DNA from: Shinella sp. SUS2
GTDB taxonomy: Bacteria > Pseudomonadota > Alphaproteobacteria > Rhizobiales > Rhizobiaceae
NCBI RefSeq assembly: GCF_001262505.1
Contig: NZ_KQ410728.1
Location: 1-64,000 of the forward strand
Length of the DNA: 64,000 nt
Direction of reading: 5' to 3'
Made by a program: the position numbers and the translations under genes. Shown piece after piece: positions 1 through 7,609 of this stretch (positions are counted from its first letter, which is position 1; each line of letters starts with the position of its first letter). A model generated the notes under the pieces. It saw nothing but the letters and a program-made list of their open reading frames with translations. It searched no databases and was not told the origin of the DNA.

Positions 1-37
1 CCCGGCGGTCTCAGGCCGGCGCCACCGTGGCCGACTG

Positions 38-316
38 TTGCTCCGCCCCGTGGCCGGTTTTTACTCCGCCGTTGACAACACCACCAAGGGGAAGGTCTGG
101 CTCGAGCCGGGAGAGACCGTTGAGGTTGACCTCGCTGAGGGCGAAGATGCGCCGGAGAACTGGTTCGAAAGCTCAGGCCTTCCTGAAAAAGGTGATGGCA
201 AGCCGAGCGAGCGCGACGAGCTGAAGAAGCAGGCCGACGAACTCGGTCTTCAGTACGCCGGCAACATCTCGAACGTGAAGCTGAAAGAGCTGATCGACGC
301 CAAGCTGGCCGAATGA
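38..316 (+). CDS. Small phage protein with C-terminal HeH/LEM-like segment (5' end uncertain)
   Basis: About 92 residues. The frame is open back to the window edge, so the true start may lie outside; TTG at 38 or GTG at 50 are the only candidates inside, and neither has a clear ribosome site. The N-terminal half (VWLEPGETVEV) resembles the small protein at 763-972, which has a similar HPGQSRDVEL stretch. The last 35 residues (KKQADELGLQYAGNISN) look like the HeH/LEM-type helix-extended-helix found in phage head or Rho-N-like proteins. Its place just before the DUF4054 head-completion gene suggests a head-associated or decoration role, which is an inference. Confidence 0.55.
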   Translation: MLRPVAGFYSAVDNTTKGKVWLEPGETVEVDLAEGEDAPENWFESSGLPEKGDGKPSERDELKKQADELGLQYAGNISNVKLKELIDAKLAE

Positions 317-365
317 CCCATGACCCGGCGGGAAACCGCCGGGCACCCCTTCCAGAGGACGGAAC

Positions 366-758
366 ATGGCCTATACCGCCCCGACCCCCACGACATTCAA
401 GGCCCGCTATCCGGAGTTCGCGCCGGTCAGCGACGATCTCGTTCAACTGATGATCGACGACGCGATTGGCGAAGTCGGCGACACATGGATCGAGAAAGAC
501 CGATCTCGCGCGCAGATGCTCCTCGTCGCCCATTGGCTGACGATTGAGGGCGAGCCGGGCCGGTCCACAACCGGGCAGGGCTCCGCAGGCACTGGCCTCG
601 TCAAGCGCCGCAAGGTCGGTGACGTTGAGGTGGAATTCGCGACCGCCGGCGGCTCATCGTCTGGTGGCAGTGCGACGTCCAGATACGCCCTCACATCGTA
701 CGGGCAAGAATACATGGCGCTGATGTGCCGCAACTTCCCGGCAGTCGCCGTGGTTTGA
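366..758 (+). CDS. Phage head-completion/adaptor protein, DUF4054 family
   Basis: A 130-residue protein preceded by a ribosome site (CAGAGGACGGAAC). The pattern TFKARYPEFAPV at residues 9-20, followed by an acidic helix (LVQLMIDDA) and an AHWLTIEGEP segment, is typical of DUF4054 proteins. These sit right after the capsid gene in contractile-tailed phages and are thought to be the first head-tail connector ring. The middle third is rich in Gly and Ser (GGSSSGGSAT), probably a flexible loop. The gene begins the run of small connector genes that ends at the sheath. The family assignment is by recognition of pattern; the ring role is inferred. Confidence 0.75.
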   Translation: MAYTAPTPTTFKARYPEFAPVSDDLVQLMIDDAIGEVGDTWIEKDRSRAQMLLVAHWLTIEGEPGRSTTGQGSAGTGLVKRRKVGDVEVEFATAGGSSSGGSATSRYALTSYGQEYMALMCRNFPAVAVV

Positions 759-762
759 GGAG

Positions 763-972
763 ATGACAATGAAGGTCACCAACACCAGCCAGTCCCGCCA
801 GGGCGTTCACACCACCGACGGTGTCGTTTTCATCCATCCGGGCCAGAGCCGCGACGTCGAGTTGACGGCCGCCGGTGAGAAATTTGTCGACGGTTCGGCT
901 GATCTCGTCATCGATGGCCGCACCCGCAAGGGCTCAAAGGCCGATGGCGAACAGAAGACGGCCGACGAGTGA
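763..972 (+). CDS. Small phage structural protein of unknown function
   Basis: A 69-residue protein whose start may be 763 or the ATG at 769, which has GGAGATGAC just upstream. It has a predicted small beta fold (VVFIHPGQSRDVELTAAGEKF) and a charged C-terminal tail rich in Lys, Asp and Glu. Its N-terminal part resembles the first gene in the window, so the two could be paralogous decoration or plug proteins. The stop codon overlaps the GTG start of the next gene, which points to translational coupling inside the connector operon. No specific function can be assigned. Confidence 0.6.
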   Translation: MTMKVTNTSQSRQGVHTTDGVVFIHPGQSRDVELTAAGEKFVDGSADLVIDGRTRKGSKADGEQKTADE

Positions 973-1445
973 GCTTCACGGTCGAGGTCAAGCGCAAGAA
1001 GCGGATCGACCTCTCAAGGCTACAGACCAGCCTGCGCGGGCCCAAGAAGGTCAAGGTCGGCTTCCCGGCCGGCGAGGCGGACAGCGACAACATCCAGAAA
1101 GCAGTCTGGAACGAATTTGGCACGCGCGGCGGCGCATCCGGCGGCGGGTGGGGCGGCCCAGTTCCAGAACGTCCCTTCATGCGCAACGCAATGCGCGAGA
1201 ACACCAGCAAATACCGCAACGGCATGCGGTCGTCCGCTGCGAAGATCCTGACCGGCAAGACGTCGATTACGGTCGTTCTGTCGAAGCTGGGCATCATGGC
1301 TCAAGGCGATGTGCAGCAGAGCATCACGTCGCTCTCATCGCCCGCGAACAGCCCGACGACAATTGCGCTCAAGGGCTCGAGCAACCCGCTTATTGACACC
1401 GGCGAGATGCGCGGCGCCGTGACCTGGAAGGTCTGGAACGGATGA
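969..1445 (+). CDS. Phage head-tail joining/tail completion protein (HK97 gp10/Mu gpG-like)
   Basis: A 158-residue protein starting at GTG 969, which overlaps the previous stop. The WNEFGTRG segment and PERPFMRNAM (about residues 66-75) match the pattern of HK97-gp10-like and phage virion morphogenesis proteins, where a conserved G-T/RP-F core precedes a helix bundle; the ending ALKGSSNPLIDTGEMRGAV is also typical of them. These proteins join head and tail or complete the tail. The gene overlaps the next by ATGA (1442-1445), as the neighbours do. Confidence 0.65.
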   Translation: MSFTVEVKRKKRIDLSRLQTSLRGPKKVKVGFPAGEADSDNIQKAVWNEFGTRGGASGGGWGGPVPERPFMRNAMRENTSKYRNGMRSSAAKILTGKTSITVVLSKLGIMAQGDVQQSITSLSSPANSPTTIALKGSSNPLIDTGEMRGAVTWKVWNG

Positions 1446-1771
1446 TCGACGTTGCCATTGCCATAGACGGGGAGGCCGTCAACGTAACGCGGGCGCGCCT
1501 GGTGGGCGGCGATCATAACGACGACGGCGACTGGATCGAAGGCGCGCCCGTCACGGCGACCATTCGCGCAGCCATCCAGCCGGTGAAAGGCAACCAGCTT
1601 ATGGATATGCCCGAGGGGATTCGCACCGAAGCGGGGTGGATGTGCTGGAGCCGGTCTGACATCATCGTCGATGACACGATAACGGCGTCTGGCGTGTCCT
1701 ACCGCGTGCTGTTTTCCTGGCCGCGCGCCGAGGGAGGGTTCTACCGCGCTGCGCTGGGGCGGCTCGCATGA
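1442..1771 (+). CDS. Phage head-tail connector/head closure protein
   Basis: A 109-residue protein, translationally coupled to both neighbours by 4-base overlaps. It is almost all predicted beta strand (MIDVAIAIDGEAVNVTRARL and IIVDDTITASGVSYRVL), with the mid-protein IQPVKGNQLMDMPEGIRTEAGW element that small head-closure proteins show in their stopper loop. Lying between a gp10-like protein and a tail terminator, it fits the head-closure slot of a myophage connector module. The assignment rests on context and fold pattern, not on a diagnostic motif. Confidence 0.55.
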   Translation: MIDVAIAIDGEAVNVTRARLVGGDHNDDGDWIEGAPVTATIRAAIQPVKGNQLMDMPEGIRTEAGWMCWSRSDIIVDDTITASGVSYRVLFSWPRAEGGFYRAALGRLA

Positions 1772-2274
1772 CGAACGACGAAGTCCACAGCGCCGTCGTC
1801 CGCTGGATCTGCGCGCGCACCAACGGCGTGAGAACGATCAAGAGCCACGAAGGCGGCAAGACGTACCCCGCCTATAACATGGTCAATTTCACCGGCGCGG
1901 AAGAACTTCGGCGCTGGCACCGCAAGATCGAGTTTACCGAGACCGACGAACTCAACTCCGCCGGCGAGAAGATCATTGAGGCCGCCCCGGTTATCGACAT
2001 GGAATGGCGCTTCTCCGTTCATGCCTACGGGGAAAACCCGACCGACCGGCTTCGACCGATCCTTTCGGCAATAAAGCTCCCCCAGGTGATGGAGCCGCTG
2101 TTGCCGGGCCTGCTGGTGCATTCCGCGTCCCAGATCCGCAATGTGCCGGACTGGATCAATGAGAAATGGCAACCACGCGCTCAGATGGACCTTTTCGTCC
2201 GTGGTGTGACGCGTGACGCCCACGTTCTCGATGTCATCGACGAATACAGCTTCGACATCCGTCCGGCTGGCTAA
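1768..2274 (+). CDS. Phage neck/tail terminator protein (LIC_12616-like)
   Basis: A 168-residue protein starting four bases inside the preceding gene. The N-terminus (EVHSAVVRWICART) followed by a substrate-like KTYPAYNMVNFTGA and the late DLFVRGVTRDAHVLDVIDEY segment match the small neck proteins usually annotated LIC_12616 family, which lie directly upstream of the sheath gene. They cap the tail tube and set the junction to the neck. Here the sheath begins 31 bases downstream behind its own strong ribosome site, consistent with that position. The function is inferred from order and family resemblance. Confidence 0.6.
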   Translation: MTNDEVHSAVVRWICARTNGVRTIKSHEGGKTYPAYNMVNFTGAEELRRWHRKIEFTETDELNSAGEKIIEAAPVIDMEWRFSVHAYGENPTDRLRPILSAIKLPQVMEPLLPGLLVHSASQIRNVPDWINEKWQPRAQMDLFVRGVTRDAHVLDVIDEYSFDIRPAG

Positions 2275-2305
2275 CCCCTGAAAACCCGAGAGAAAGGAAA
2301 TCGCC

Positions 2306-3451
2306 ATGGCGGTGATCCCTTATTCGCGAGTGGTGGATGTCACCCTCTCGCGCAATGACGCCTACCCGAGCCGCCGCGGTTTCGGTACGCAGCTCATCAT
2401 CACCACGGAATCGGTGACCGGAAAGGTCGACCCGACCCACCGCACGAAGCTTTACGGCTCGATCGAGGAAGTCGGTGAAGACTGGGCGACGACGACCAGC
2501 GCCTACAAGGCCGCGCTGTCTGCGTTCTCGCAGAAGCGTCGGCCCCGCCAAATCAAAATCGGGCACGTCGTTGATGACGAGACGATGATCGACACTGAGC
2601 TTCAGGCGCAGCTCGATCTCCTCTATGCCGCTGACAGCGACTGGTACTTCTTGACGATCGCAGCCGACCTCCGCGACGTCGCCGCGCTTCCGGGCCTCCT
2701 CCCGTGGGTTCAGGCCAAGCCGAAGCTTGCCATCCTCGACAGCAACGACGTCGACACGGAAAATCCGGCCAGCACGACCCAGAGCATCGCATCGGCGAAC
2801 AAGGGCAACTTCGACCGGACGGCGATCTTCTATCACACCGATGCATCGGCATATCCGGCGGCTTCGCTCGCCGCCTACATGCAGACGCGCGACTTCGATG
2901 AGGCAAACTCGGCATATACGGCCAAGTTCAAGGAGCTTCCCGGCGTGCCCGCCGTGAATATCGGCTCCGCTGCACTCACCGCCGTCACGGGCTTCACGCC
3001 CGGCGTCGGTCAGTCCGAAGCGGCCGGCCATATGGCCAACACCTATATCGACATCGGCAGCCGGAATTTCGTGGTCGAGGGCTCGACGTTGACGGCTAAC
3101 GTCTTCCTGGATGAGATCCATGCGACGGACTGGATCATCGCCCGCACGGAAGAGGAGGCACTCGGCATCTTTCTCAACAATCCGCGCATCCGGTTCGATG
3201 ACAGTGGCATGCAGATGCTCGCCGGCGCGGTTCGCACCGTCATGCAGCAAGCCACGCGCGCCGGCCTGGTTGCGCTCGACGTCGACGACGCCACCGGCGC
3301 ATACGAGGCGGCCGTTCAAATCACCGTTCCGAGCGCCTTCGATGTGCCGGAAAGCCAGCGAAAGGCTCGTATCTCTCCCCCGATCGAATGCCGCTTCCGC
3401 GCCGCCGGCGCCGTCCACTACACGGTCGTTCGCTACCAGATGGCTTATTAA
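2306..3451 (+). CDS. Phage tail sheath protein, DUF3383 family
   Basis: A 381-residue protein behind a strong ribosome site (GAGAGAAAGGAAATCGCC). The N-terminus MAVIPYSRVVDVTLSRNDA and the central sequence with a tandem of AAALxxxxxF and TVxGFTPGV elements are typical of DUF3383 proteins, which serve as the contractile sheath in T4-unrelated myophages. Residues after 270 (IHATDWIIARTEEEALGIF) match the sheath handshake region. It is followed after 13 bases by the tube gene, the usual sheath-tube pair. This marks the prophage as a contractile-tailed element, though it could in principle be a tailocin if the head genes to the left are lost. Confidence 0.8.
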   Translation: MAVIPYSRVVDVTLSRNDAYPSRRGFGTQLIITTESVTGKVDPTHRTKLYGSIEEVGEDWATTTSAYKAALSAFSQKRRPRQIKIGHVVDDETMIDTELQAQLDLLYAADSDWYFLTIAADLRDVAALPGLLPWVQAKPKLAILDSNDVDTENPASTTQSIASANKGNFDRTAIFYHTDASAYPAASLAAYMQTRDFDEANSAYTAKFKELPGVPAVNIGSAALTAVTGFTPGVGQSEAAGHMANTYIDIGSRNFVVEGSTLTANVFLDEIHATDWIIARTEEEALGIFLNNPRIRFDDSGMQMLAGAVRTVMQQATRAGLVALDVDDATGAYEAAVQITVPSAFDVPESQRKARISPPIECRFRAAGAVHYTVVRYQMAY

Positions 3452-3464
3452 GGAGGCCTGATCC

Positions 3465-3899
3465 ATGGGAACCACTTCCGCATATGGCTACGTCAATACC
3501 GCGAATACGGTAGACGGCCAGCTCGTCCAGGGCCTCTGGGACGGCGACGACGTGATCAGCATCGCGCCTCTCGGCGATAAAGGTACGATGCTCATCGGCG
3601 CCGACGGATCGGCTCTGTTCTCCGTCTCGGCGAACCGGGGCGCGACGATTACGCTCCGCCTGATGCACACCAGCCCAACCCATCGCCTGCTCATGCAGAA
3701 GCTGAAGCGTCAGCAGGCGCTGGCCTCGCCGTCGGCGGCATTCCCGGTAACCGCCTTCGACACCTCGAGCGGCGAGGGCGGCACGGGTGACAAGTGCTTC
3801 ATCCAGAGCGCACCGACCGACAGCAAGGGCAGCAATGCGACCGTTCGTGAATGGGTTCTGGTGACCGGCGAATGGAACCCGGAGATCCCGAATGGCTGA
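3465..3899 (+). CDS. Phage tail tube protein, DUF3277/Phage_tube_2 family
   Basis: A 144-residue tube protein with ribosome site AAGGAGGCC. The sequence SAYGYVNTANTVDGQLVQG at the N-terminus and the NRGATITLRLMHTSPTHRLL segment (about residues 58-77) are characteristic of the Phage_tube_2 (DUF3277) family. Such subunits stack as hexamers inside the sheath. The length is usual for the family. The gene overlaps the chaperone gene start by eight bases (3892-3899), so sheath, tube and chaperone are one transcriptional unit. Confidence 0.8.
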   Translation: MGTTSAYGYVNTANTVDGQLVQGLWDGDDVISIAPLGDKGTMLIGADGSALFSVSANRGATITLRLMHTSPTHRLLMQKLKRQQALASPSAAFPVTAFDTSSGEGGTGDKCFIQSAPTDSKGSNATVREWVLVTGEWNPEIPNG

Positions 3900-4329
3900 G
3901 CGTAAAATTGCCGGCATGGAAGTCCGCGTCGATCGGCCCCTCGCGACCGAGGCGCTGAGGCTTCAAGCCCGCCTCATGCGCGCGGCCGGGGGCGCCGCCG
4001 ACCAATTGCCCGAGATCCTCGGCGAGATGCGCGCCGCCCAGACCGACGAAGCCAAGCAGGCGATCGGCGTCAAGCTTATCGGCGTGCTGACCGACGTGTT
4101 CGACCGCCTTGATGCGGACGAATACGTGCGCCTCGTGGGCGATATCGTCGCAATGGCGAAGATCAAGCGGCCCTCCGGTCAGTACGACCGTATGGACCTC
4201 GACGGCGACCTGACGCTCAATCTCGGCGCCATCATCCCCGTCGCCGCCTTCGTCCTGAAAGAGGTGTTTGGGGATTTTTTCTCCGGCGCGCTGGCCAATG
4301 GCAACCGCGGGGCGATGGGAACGGCCTAA
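3892..4329 (+). CDS. Phage tail assembly chaperone, short (0-frame) product
   Basis: A 145-residue acidic and helical protein between tube and tape measure, the normal slot for tail assembly chaperones. It has a helical core (LRLQARLMRAAGGAADQLPEI), a KRPSGQYDRM loop and the hydrophobic DLTLNLGAIIPVAAFVLKEVFG end. In this frame a slippery heptamer T_TTT_TTC lies at 4275-4281, codons 129-130, shortly before the stop. As in phage lambda G/GT and P2 E/E', most ribosomes would make this product and a fraction would shift -1 to make the longer one described next. The chaperone role comes from gene order and this frameshift arrangement. Confidence 0.75.
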   Translation: MAERKIAGMEVRVDRPLATEALRLQARLMRAAGGAADQLPEILGEMRAAQTDEAKQAIGVKLIGVLTDVFDRLDADEYVRLVGDIVAMAKIKRPSGQYDRMDLDGDLTLNLGAIIPVAAFVLKEVFGDFFSGALANGNRGAMGTA

Positions 4330-4514
4330 CCTCGGCTCAAGTGGAGCGCATCGCGCCGAACCTCAACATGTGGCTCTGGCGGCCAATCGTCGCCGACCCA
4401 CCCATATACACCCAGGCCGACCTACGCACTTGGGTAACGTTGCAGGACGTCATGGACGCCCATGAAGCCCTCGATTTGAAGGGCGCGATGCAGGAGAAGG
4501 CGAACAAGCCTTGA
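4275..4514 (+). CDS. -1 frameshift extension of the tail assembly chaperone
   Basis: After slipping back one base at T_TTT_TTC (4275-4281) translation continues through 77 codons to TGA 4512-4514, which would give a 207-residue fusion. The extension ends in a compact conserved-looking block beginning MWLWRPIVADPP (ATG 4368) and containing TLQDVMDAHEALDLK. Small proteins with this pattern normally follow the chaperone in related phages. No good ribosome site precedes ATG 4368, and the frame is open well upstream of the slip site, both of which favour frameshifting over separate initiation. The sequence shows the heptamer and open frame directly; the event itself is inferred. Confidence 0.65.
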   Translation, partial: FFLRRAGQWQPRGDGNGLTSAQVERIAPNLNMWLWRPIVADPPIYTQADLRTWVTLQDVMDAHEALDLKGAMQEKANKP

Positions 4515-4565
4515 TCAGGCGTGTTCGTTAGGTAGGGTAGTGCCCCAAAACCATGGAGGGGCGCG

Positions 4566-5090
4566 ATGTTCGGTTGGCTTCGTAGAGTTTTTACGTCGCG
4601 GCCAGTCGTCTTCGATGAGGTCAAGAGGTCAATCTCCCTCGACATTTCCGGTGACCCTGACTTTGACGATTATGCACCTCCTCGTGAGCGGCTGGAGGTC
4701 CGACTACGGGGCAGCAACCTAGTATCCCCGGAGGCAAAGGAGTTCATCGTAAAAAATGCGACGATGCACATCCGGAAGGGTGGAAGCAGCAGCGGGTTCA
4801 TGAAGTTGCTGAAGTCAGCTTTGCCGGATGAATCTGCGGATTCAGTCGCCGAGGCGGCGAGGTTGCTTCGGTTGGAGGAGCATAGATGTCGCACTCTCCA
4901 TAACCTTCGCAGAATGGAAGAGGCGGATGTTACGCATTGCACTCTCAGTTCTGCGGGGGATGAACGGGACACGTCTTTCGAAAAGAAAATGAACGGGAAG
5001 AGGATGACTCTTTCGCAAGCAAGAAACCTTACGCTTGAACGATCTGACGACTTTCCTCGCAGCGTTTTCCGCGGTGAAGTGAAATTCTAA
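4566..5090 (+). CDS. Unknown protein of the tail-operon accessory (moron) island
   Basis: A 174-residue protein with its own ribosome site (GGAGGGGCGCG before ATG 4566) and a 50-base leader separating it from the chaperone. I do not recognise a family. It begins with a short hydrophobic/basic segment (MFGWLRRVF), has a central charged helical region (AEAARLLRLEEHRCR) and a C-terminal part with FEKKMNGKRMTLSQA. Base composition is visibly less GC-rich than the flanking structural genes. It interrupts the chaperone-tape measure pair that is adjacent in nearly all tailed phages, so it is probably a later insertion with a role outside virion assembly, for instance host modification or superinfection exclusion. 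Confidence 0.55.
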   Translation: MFGWLRRVFTSRPVVFDEVKRSISLDISGDPDFDDYAPPRERLEVRLRGSNLVSPEAKEFIVKNATMHIRKGGSSSGFMKLLKSALPDESADSVAEAARLLRLEEHRCRTLHNLRRMEEADVTHCTLSSAGDERDTSFEKKMNGKRMTLSQARNLTLERSDDFPRSVFRGEVKF

Positions 5091-5099
5091 ACCGATTGT

Positions 5100-5579
5100 T
5101 CAATCGCACTTTGAACCTCGAACCACGCAAGGCCGCTCGAACGTCCCGGCCCAGATGCCGGCGCCGGCCGCATCTGCCTGGCGCTGCTCCTCGGCATATC
5201 GGCCCTTGCTGTATTTCGGCCAATCGATGGCATAGCCGTTCGTCACAAGCCAACGGTTCACGTCAGTCCCATCGGCCCGGGTGCAGACGGCAACGATCCT
5301 GTCCCGGTCGCGCCCGGTCTTGTGGCAAGACACTGGGCGGGACTCGGCTAGGAACGCGTCGAGAGCGTCAGCCGACACCTTGCCGCATCGATATGACTGT
5401 CCTGAGGCGTCCGTGCAGCGCTGGCGGCTTTCGGGCGCGTCGATCCCATCGAACCGGATGCGGGTGCCCTGGATGTCGATCGTGTCGCCGTCGATGACGG
5501 AGGCGCGGCCGACGATCTCAGTGGCCATCGCCGGGATAGGCAATGAGGTAAGGGCGACCAGGATCAACCGAGCGAGCAT
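5100..5579 (-). CDS. Secreted thermonuclease-family (SNase-like) nuclease
   Basis: A 159-residue protein with an N-terminal signal peptide (about residues 1-19, ending IPAMA) followed by a single staphylococcal-nuclease domain. The conserved core is visible: VIDGDTIDI, then RIRFDGIDAPE with the catalytic Arg, Asp and Glu positions intact, and RDRDRIVAVC with the second catalytic Arg. Four or more Cys suggest disulfides, in keeping with export to the periplasm. It lies on the minus strand inside a plus-strand tail operon and its start overlaps the end of the secreted partner gene at 5564. It converges on the unknown gene ending at 5090. Likely a lysogen-expressed accessory gene. Confidence 0.8.
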   Translation of the reverse strand: MLARLILVALTSLPIPAMATEIVGRASVIDGDTIDIQGTRIRFDGIDAPESRQRCTDASGQSYRCGKVSADALDAFLAESRPVSCHKTGRDRDRIVAVCTRADGTDVNRWLVTNGYAIDWPKYSKGRYAEEQRQADAAGAGIWAGTFERPCVVRGSKCD

Positions 5580-5887
5580 TCACTCTTCCCCAGTTCGGTC
5601 ATTTCATCCCTCGCAAGTGCTGCGGCATCAAGGATGCGAATGATGACTAGATCACCTTTGGGCATTCCGGCCTCGCTGAGCAGTAGACACATGTAGTCGG
5701 CCAAGCCGTCGCGACGTGAGCCGTCATCTCGAACCGAAACCCACAGCGATATCCGCTGAGGAAACATGGCCTCGACCACGACCTTCTCTTTCCGGATCAG
5801 GTCAATTGCTTTGTCCCGCCACGCGTCATCCGCCGCAACGCTCAGCGGCAAGAGCAGCGAAAGCGCAAGAATTCCGATTCTCTTCAT
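5564..5887 (-). CDS. Small secreted protein of unknown function (moron island)
   Basis: A 107-residue protein. ATG 5887 is chosen because GGAGGAACCT lies just upstream; a longer reading to 5938 lacks this. Residues 1-19 (KRIGILALSLLLPLSVAA) are a clear signal peptide. The mature part is small and charged, with IDLIRKEKVVVEAMF and a late LADYMCLLLSEAGM segment, and has two Cys. No family is recognised. It is the first gene of a two-gene minus-strand operon with the thermonuclease, overlapping it by 16 bases, so both probably act in the periplasm. An immunity or inhibitor role toward the nuclease is possible but not shown. Confidence 0.6.
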   Translation of the reverse strand: MKRIGILALSLLLPLSVAADDAWRDKAIDLIRKEKVVVEAMFPQRISLWVSVRDDGSRRDGLADYMCLLLSEAGMPKGDLVIIRILDAAALARDEMTELGKSECSLG

Positions 5888-5941
5888 AGGTTCCTCCAGA
5901 AGGTGAGCGCCTATGGTTAGGCCCATCAAGGATTTCAATCA

Positions 5942-7609
5942 ATGATCACTGACGAGCTGGTCGCTATTCTCGGATACGAGATCCGCGGTCAAGACAAGCT
6001 GCGGGCTTTTACGCAGTCGATCGACGATGCGGCGCGCCGGCTGACAACCTTTGCCGTGGCGGCCGCGACGGTCGCTGCGGGAGCGGCTGCCGCACTTGGC
6101 AAGTCCGTCATTGATACCACTGCGAAATTCGAGAGCTTCCAGGCCACGCTCGAAACCGTCGAGGGGAGCGCCGACAAGGCTCGAGCCTCACTCGACTGGA
6201 TCAGCGAGTTTGCGAAGCGCACACCCTATGAGGTCGAGGAACTGACGAGCGCCTTCGTCAAGCTTCGCGCATATGGCATGGATCCGACGAACGGCCTGAT
6301 GGAGGATCTCGGGAATGCCTCGTCGGCTATGGGCAAGTCCCTGATCGATGCCGTAGAGATGATTGCGGATGCTTCCACCGGCGAGTTTGAGCGGCTGAAG
6401 GAGTTCGGTATCCGCGCGAGCCAAGCCGGCAATCAGGTGACGTTTTCCTGGACGGAAAACGGAAAGACGCTCACCAAAACCGTGAAGAAAAACGGCGAGG
6501 AAATCACGAAGTTCATCCAGGAGCGTTTTGGCGCGCGCTTCAACGGCGCGATGATGCGCCAGTCGAAGACCTGGAACGGTATGATGTCGAACCTGTCCGA
6601 CACATGGACCGATTTTCAGCGAAAGATCGGCGAAGCCGGCTTCTTCGATGCCGTAAAGGGGCAGCTTGGTAGGGTTCTCGACTTTCTCGCCCAACTCGAG
6701 CTTGATGGGACGCTCGCCCGCTGGGCCAAGTCGTGGTCGAGTGCGTTTATCTGGATCACCGATGCCATCGCGCGCTTCGGATGGCGCCTCGCCGCCCACT
6801 GGGGGACGATCGCCGAGTTGATCGAGGAGCATAAGGGCGTCTGGGAAGGCCTAAAATGGGTCCTCCTCGGTATCGGTGTGCGCCTCTTCCCGCTCATTTC
6901 GCTGTTCGGTGCCCTCGCTCTGGCGATCGACGATTGGCTGACGTTCATGCGAGGCGGGGAATCCGTTATCGGTGACTTTGCCGACGCGCTTTCCGAAATG
7001 CTCGGCGCTGACCCTGACGCTGTTGCCTCGGCGATTACGACAATCGGAACTGCGGCCCTTGGGCTTGTTGGAGCCGCCGCAGTGATGGGCTCGTTTACGG
7101 CGGCTGTCTGGCCCCTTGCTGCGGCGCTCGCCGCGTTCGCAGGGGCCTTCTACCTCGCGAAATCTGGTTTCGATTACCTCGCGAACTTGGATGCGGAAGG
7201 TTCGAAGATCAAGGCGGTTGAAAACCCGCGCTCGAAGCCGGGATATGTCGAAAAGGGGCATGGCTACGACGAAAAGGGCGAGTTCATCTACATGGACGGC
7301 AATCGGCGCATTGACCGACCGGATGAGAACCCGACGGCCGGGTTTACCAAGGACGCGCTGGACTACAAATTCCTCCTTCAGAACCTTGAGGAGAACAGGG
7401 CAAAAATGGAGGGTGACGCCGCCGCGGCGAATGTCAGCAACACGCTCAATGACAGTCGAAACCAGAGCACGACGGTAAATGTCGGTGGAGTGACGGTCCA
7501 AGGCGTCCAAAACGTCACTGGCGCGGTAGGCGGTGCGGTCGGCAATGCGGTTGGCCAGGCTGCGGCTCGGGCCGGCGCGTCCCGTTTCGAGAAGGATGAC
7601 CAGCTATGA
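5942..7609 (+). CDS. Phage tail tape measure protein
   Basis: A 555-residue protein with a helical N-terminal region, a hydrophobic Ala-rich segment at about 34-56 (VAAATVAAGAAAALG) and the tape-measure core KFESFQATLETVEGSADKA and PYEVEELTSAFVKLRAYGMD. This core is the hallmark of the tape measure family. A second hydrophobic block lies around 365-400 (GLVGAAAVMGSF). It determines tail length and passes with DNA during injection. At 555 residues it is short, predicting a stubby tail. The C-terminal 60 residues are Gly/Ala/Val-rich. Its stop overlaps the next ATG (7606-7609), so tape measure and baseplate are co-translated. Confidence 0.85.
   Translation: MITDELVAILGYEIRGQDKLRAFTQSIDDAARRLTTFAVAAATVAAGAAAALGKSVIDTTAKFESFQATLETVEGSADKARASLDWISEFAKRTPYEVEELTSAFVKLRAYGMDPTNGLMEDLGNASSAMGKSLIDAVEMIADASTGEFERLKEFGIRASQAGNQVTFSWTENGKTLTKTVKKNGEEITKFIQERFGARFNGAMMRQSKTWNGMMSNLSDTWTDFQRKIGEAGFFDAVKGQLGRVLDFLAQLELDGTLARWAKSWSSAFIWITDAIARFGWRLAAHWGTIAELIEEHKGVWEGLKWVLLGIGVRLFPLISLFGALALAIDDWLTFMRGGESVIGDFADALSEMLGADPDAVASAITTIGTAALGLVGAAAVMGSFTAAVWPLAAALAAFAGAFYLAKSGFDYLANLDAEGSKIKAVENPRSKPGYVEKGHGYDEKGEFIYMDGNRRIDRPDENPTAGFTKDALDYKFLLQNLEENRAKMEGDAAAANVSNTLNDSRNQSTTVNVGGVTVQGVQNVTGAVGGAVGNAVGQAAARAGASRFEKDDQL

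Noticed and set aside
2234..3475. 413-residue minus-strand open frame
   Set aside because: Shadow of the tail sheath gene.
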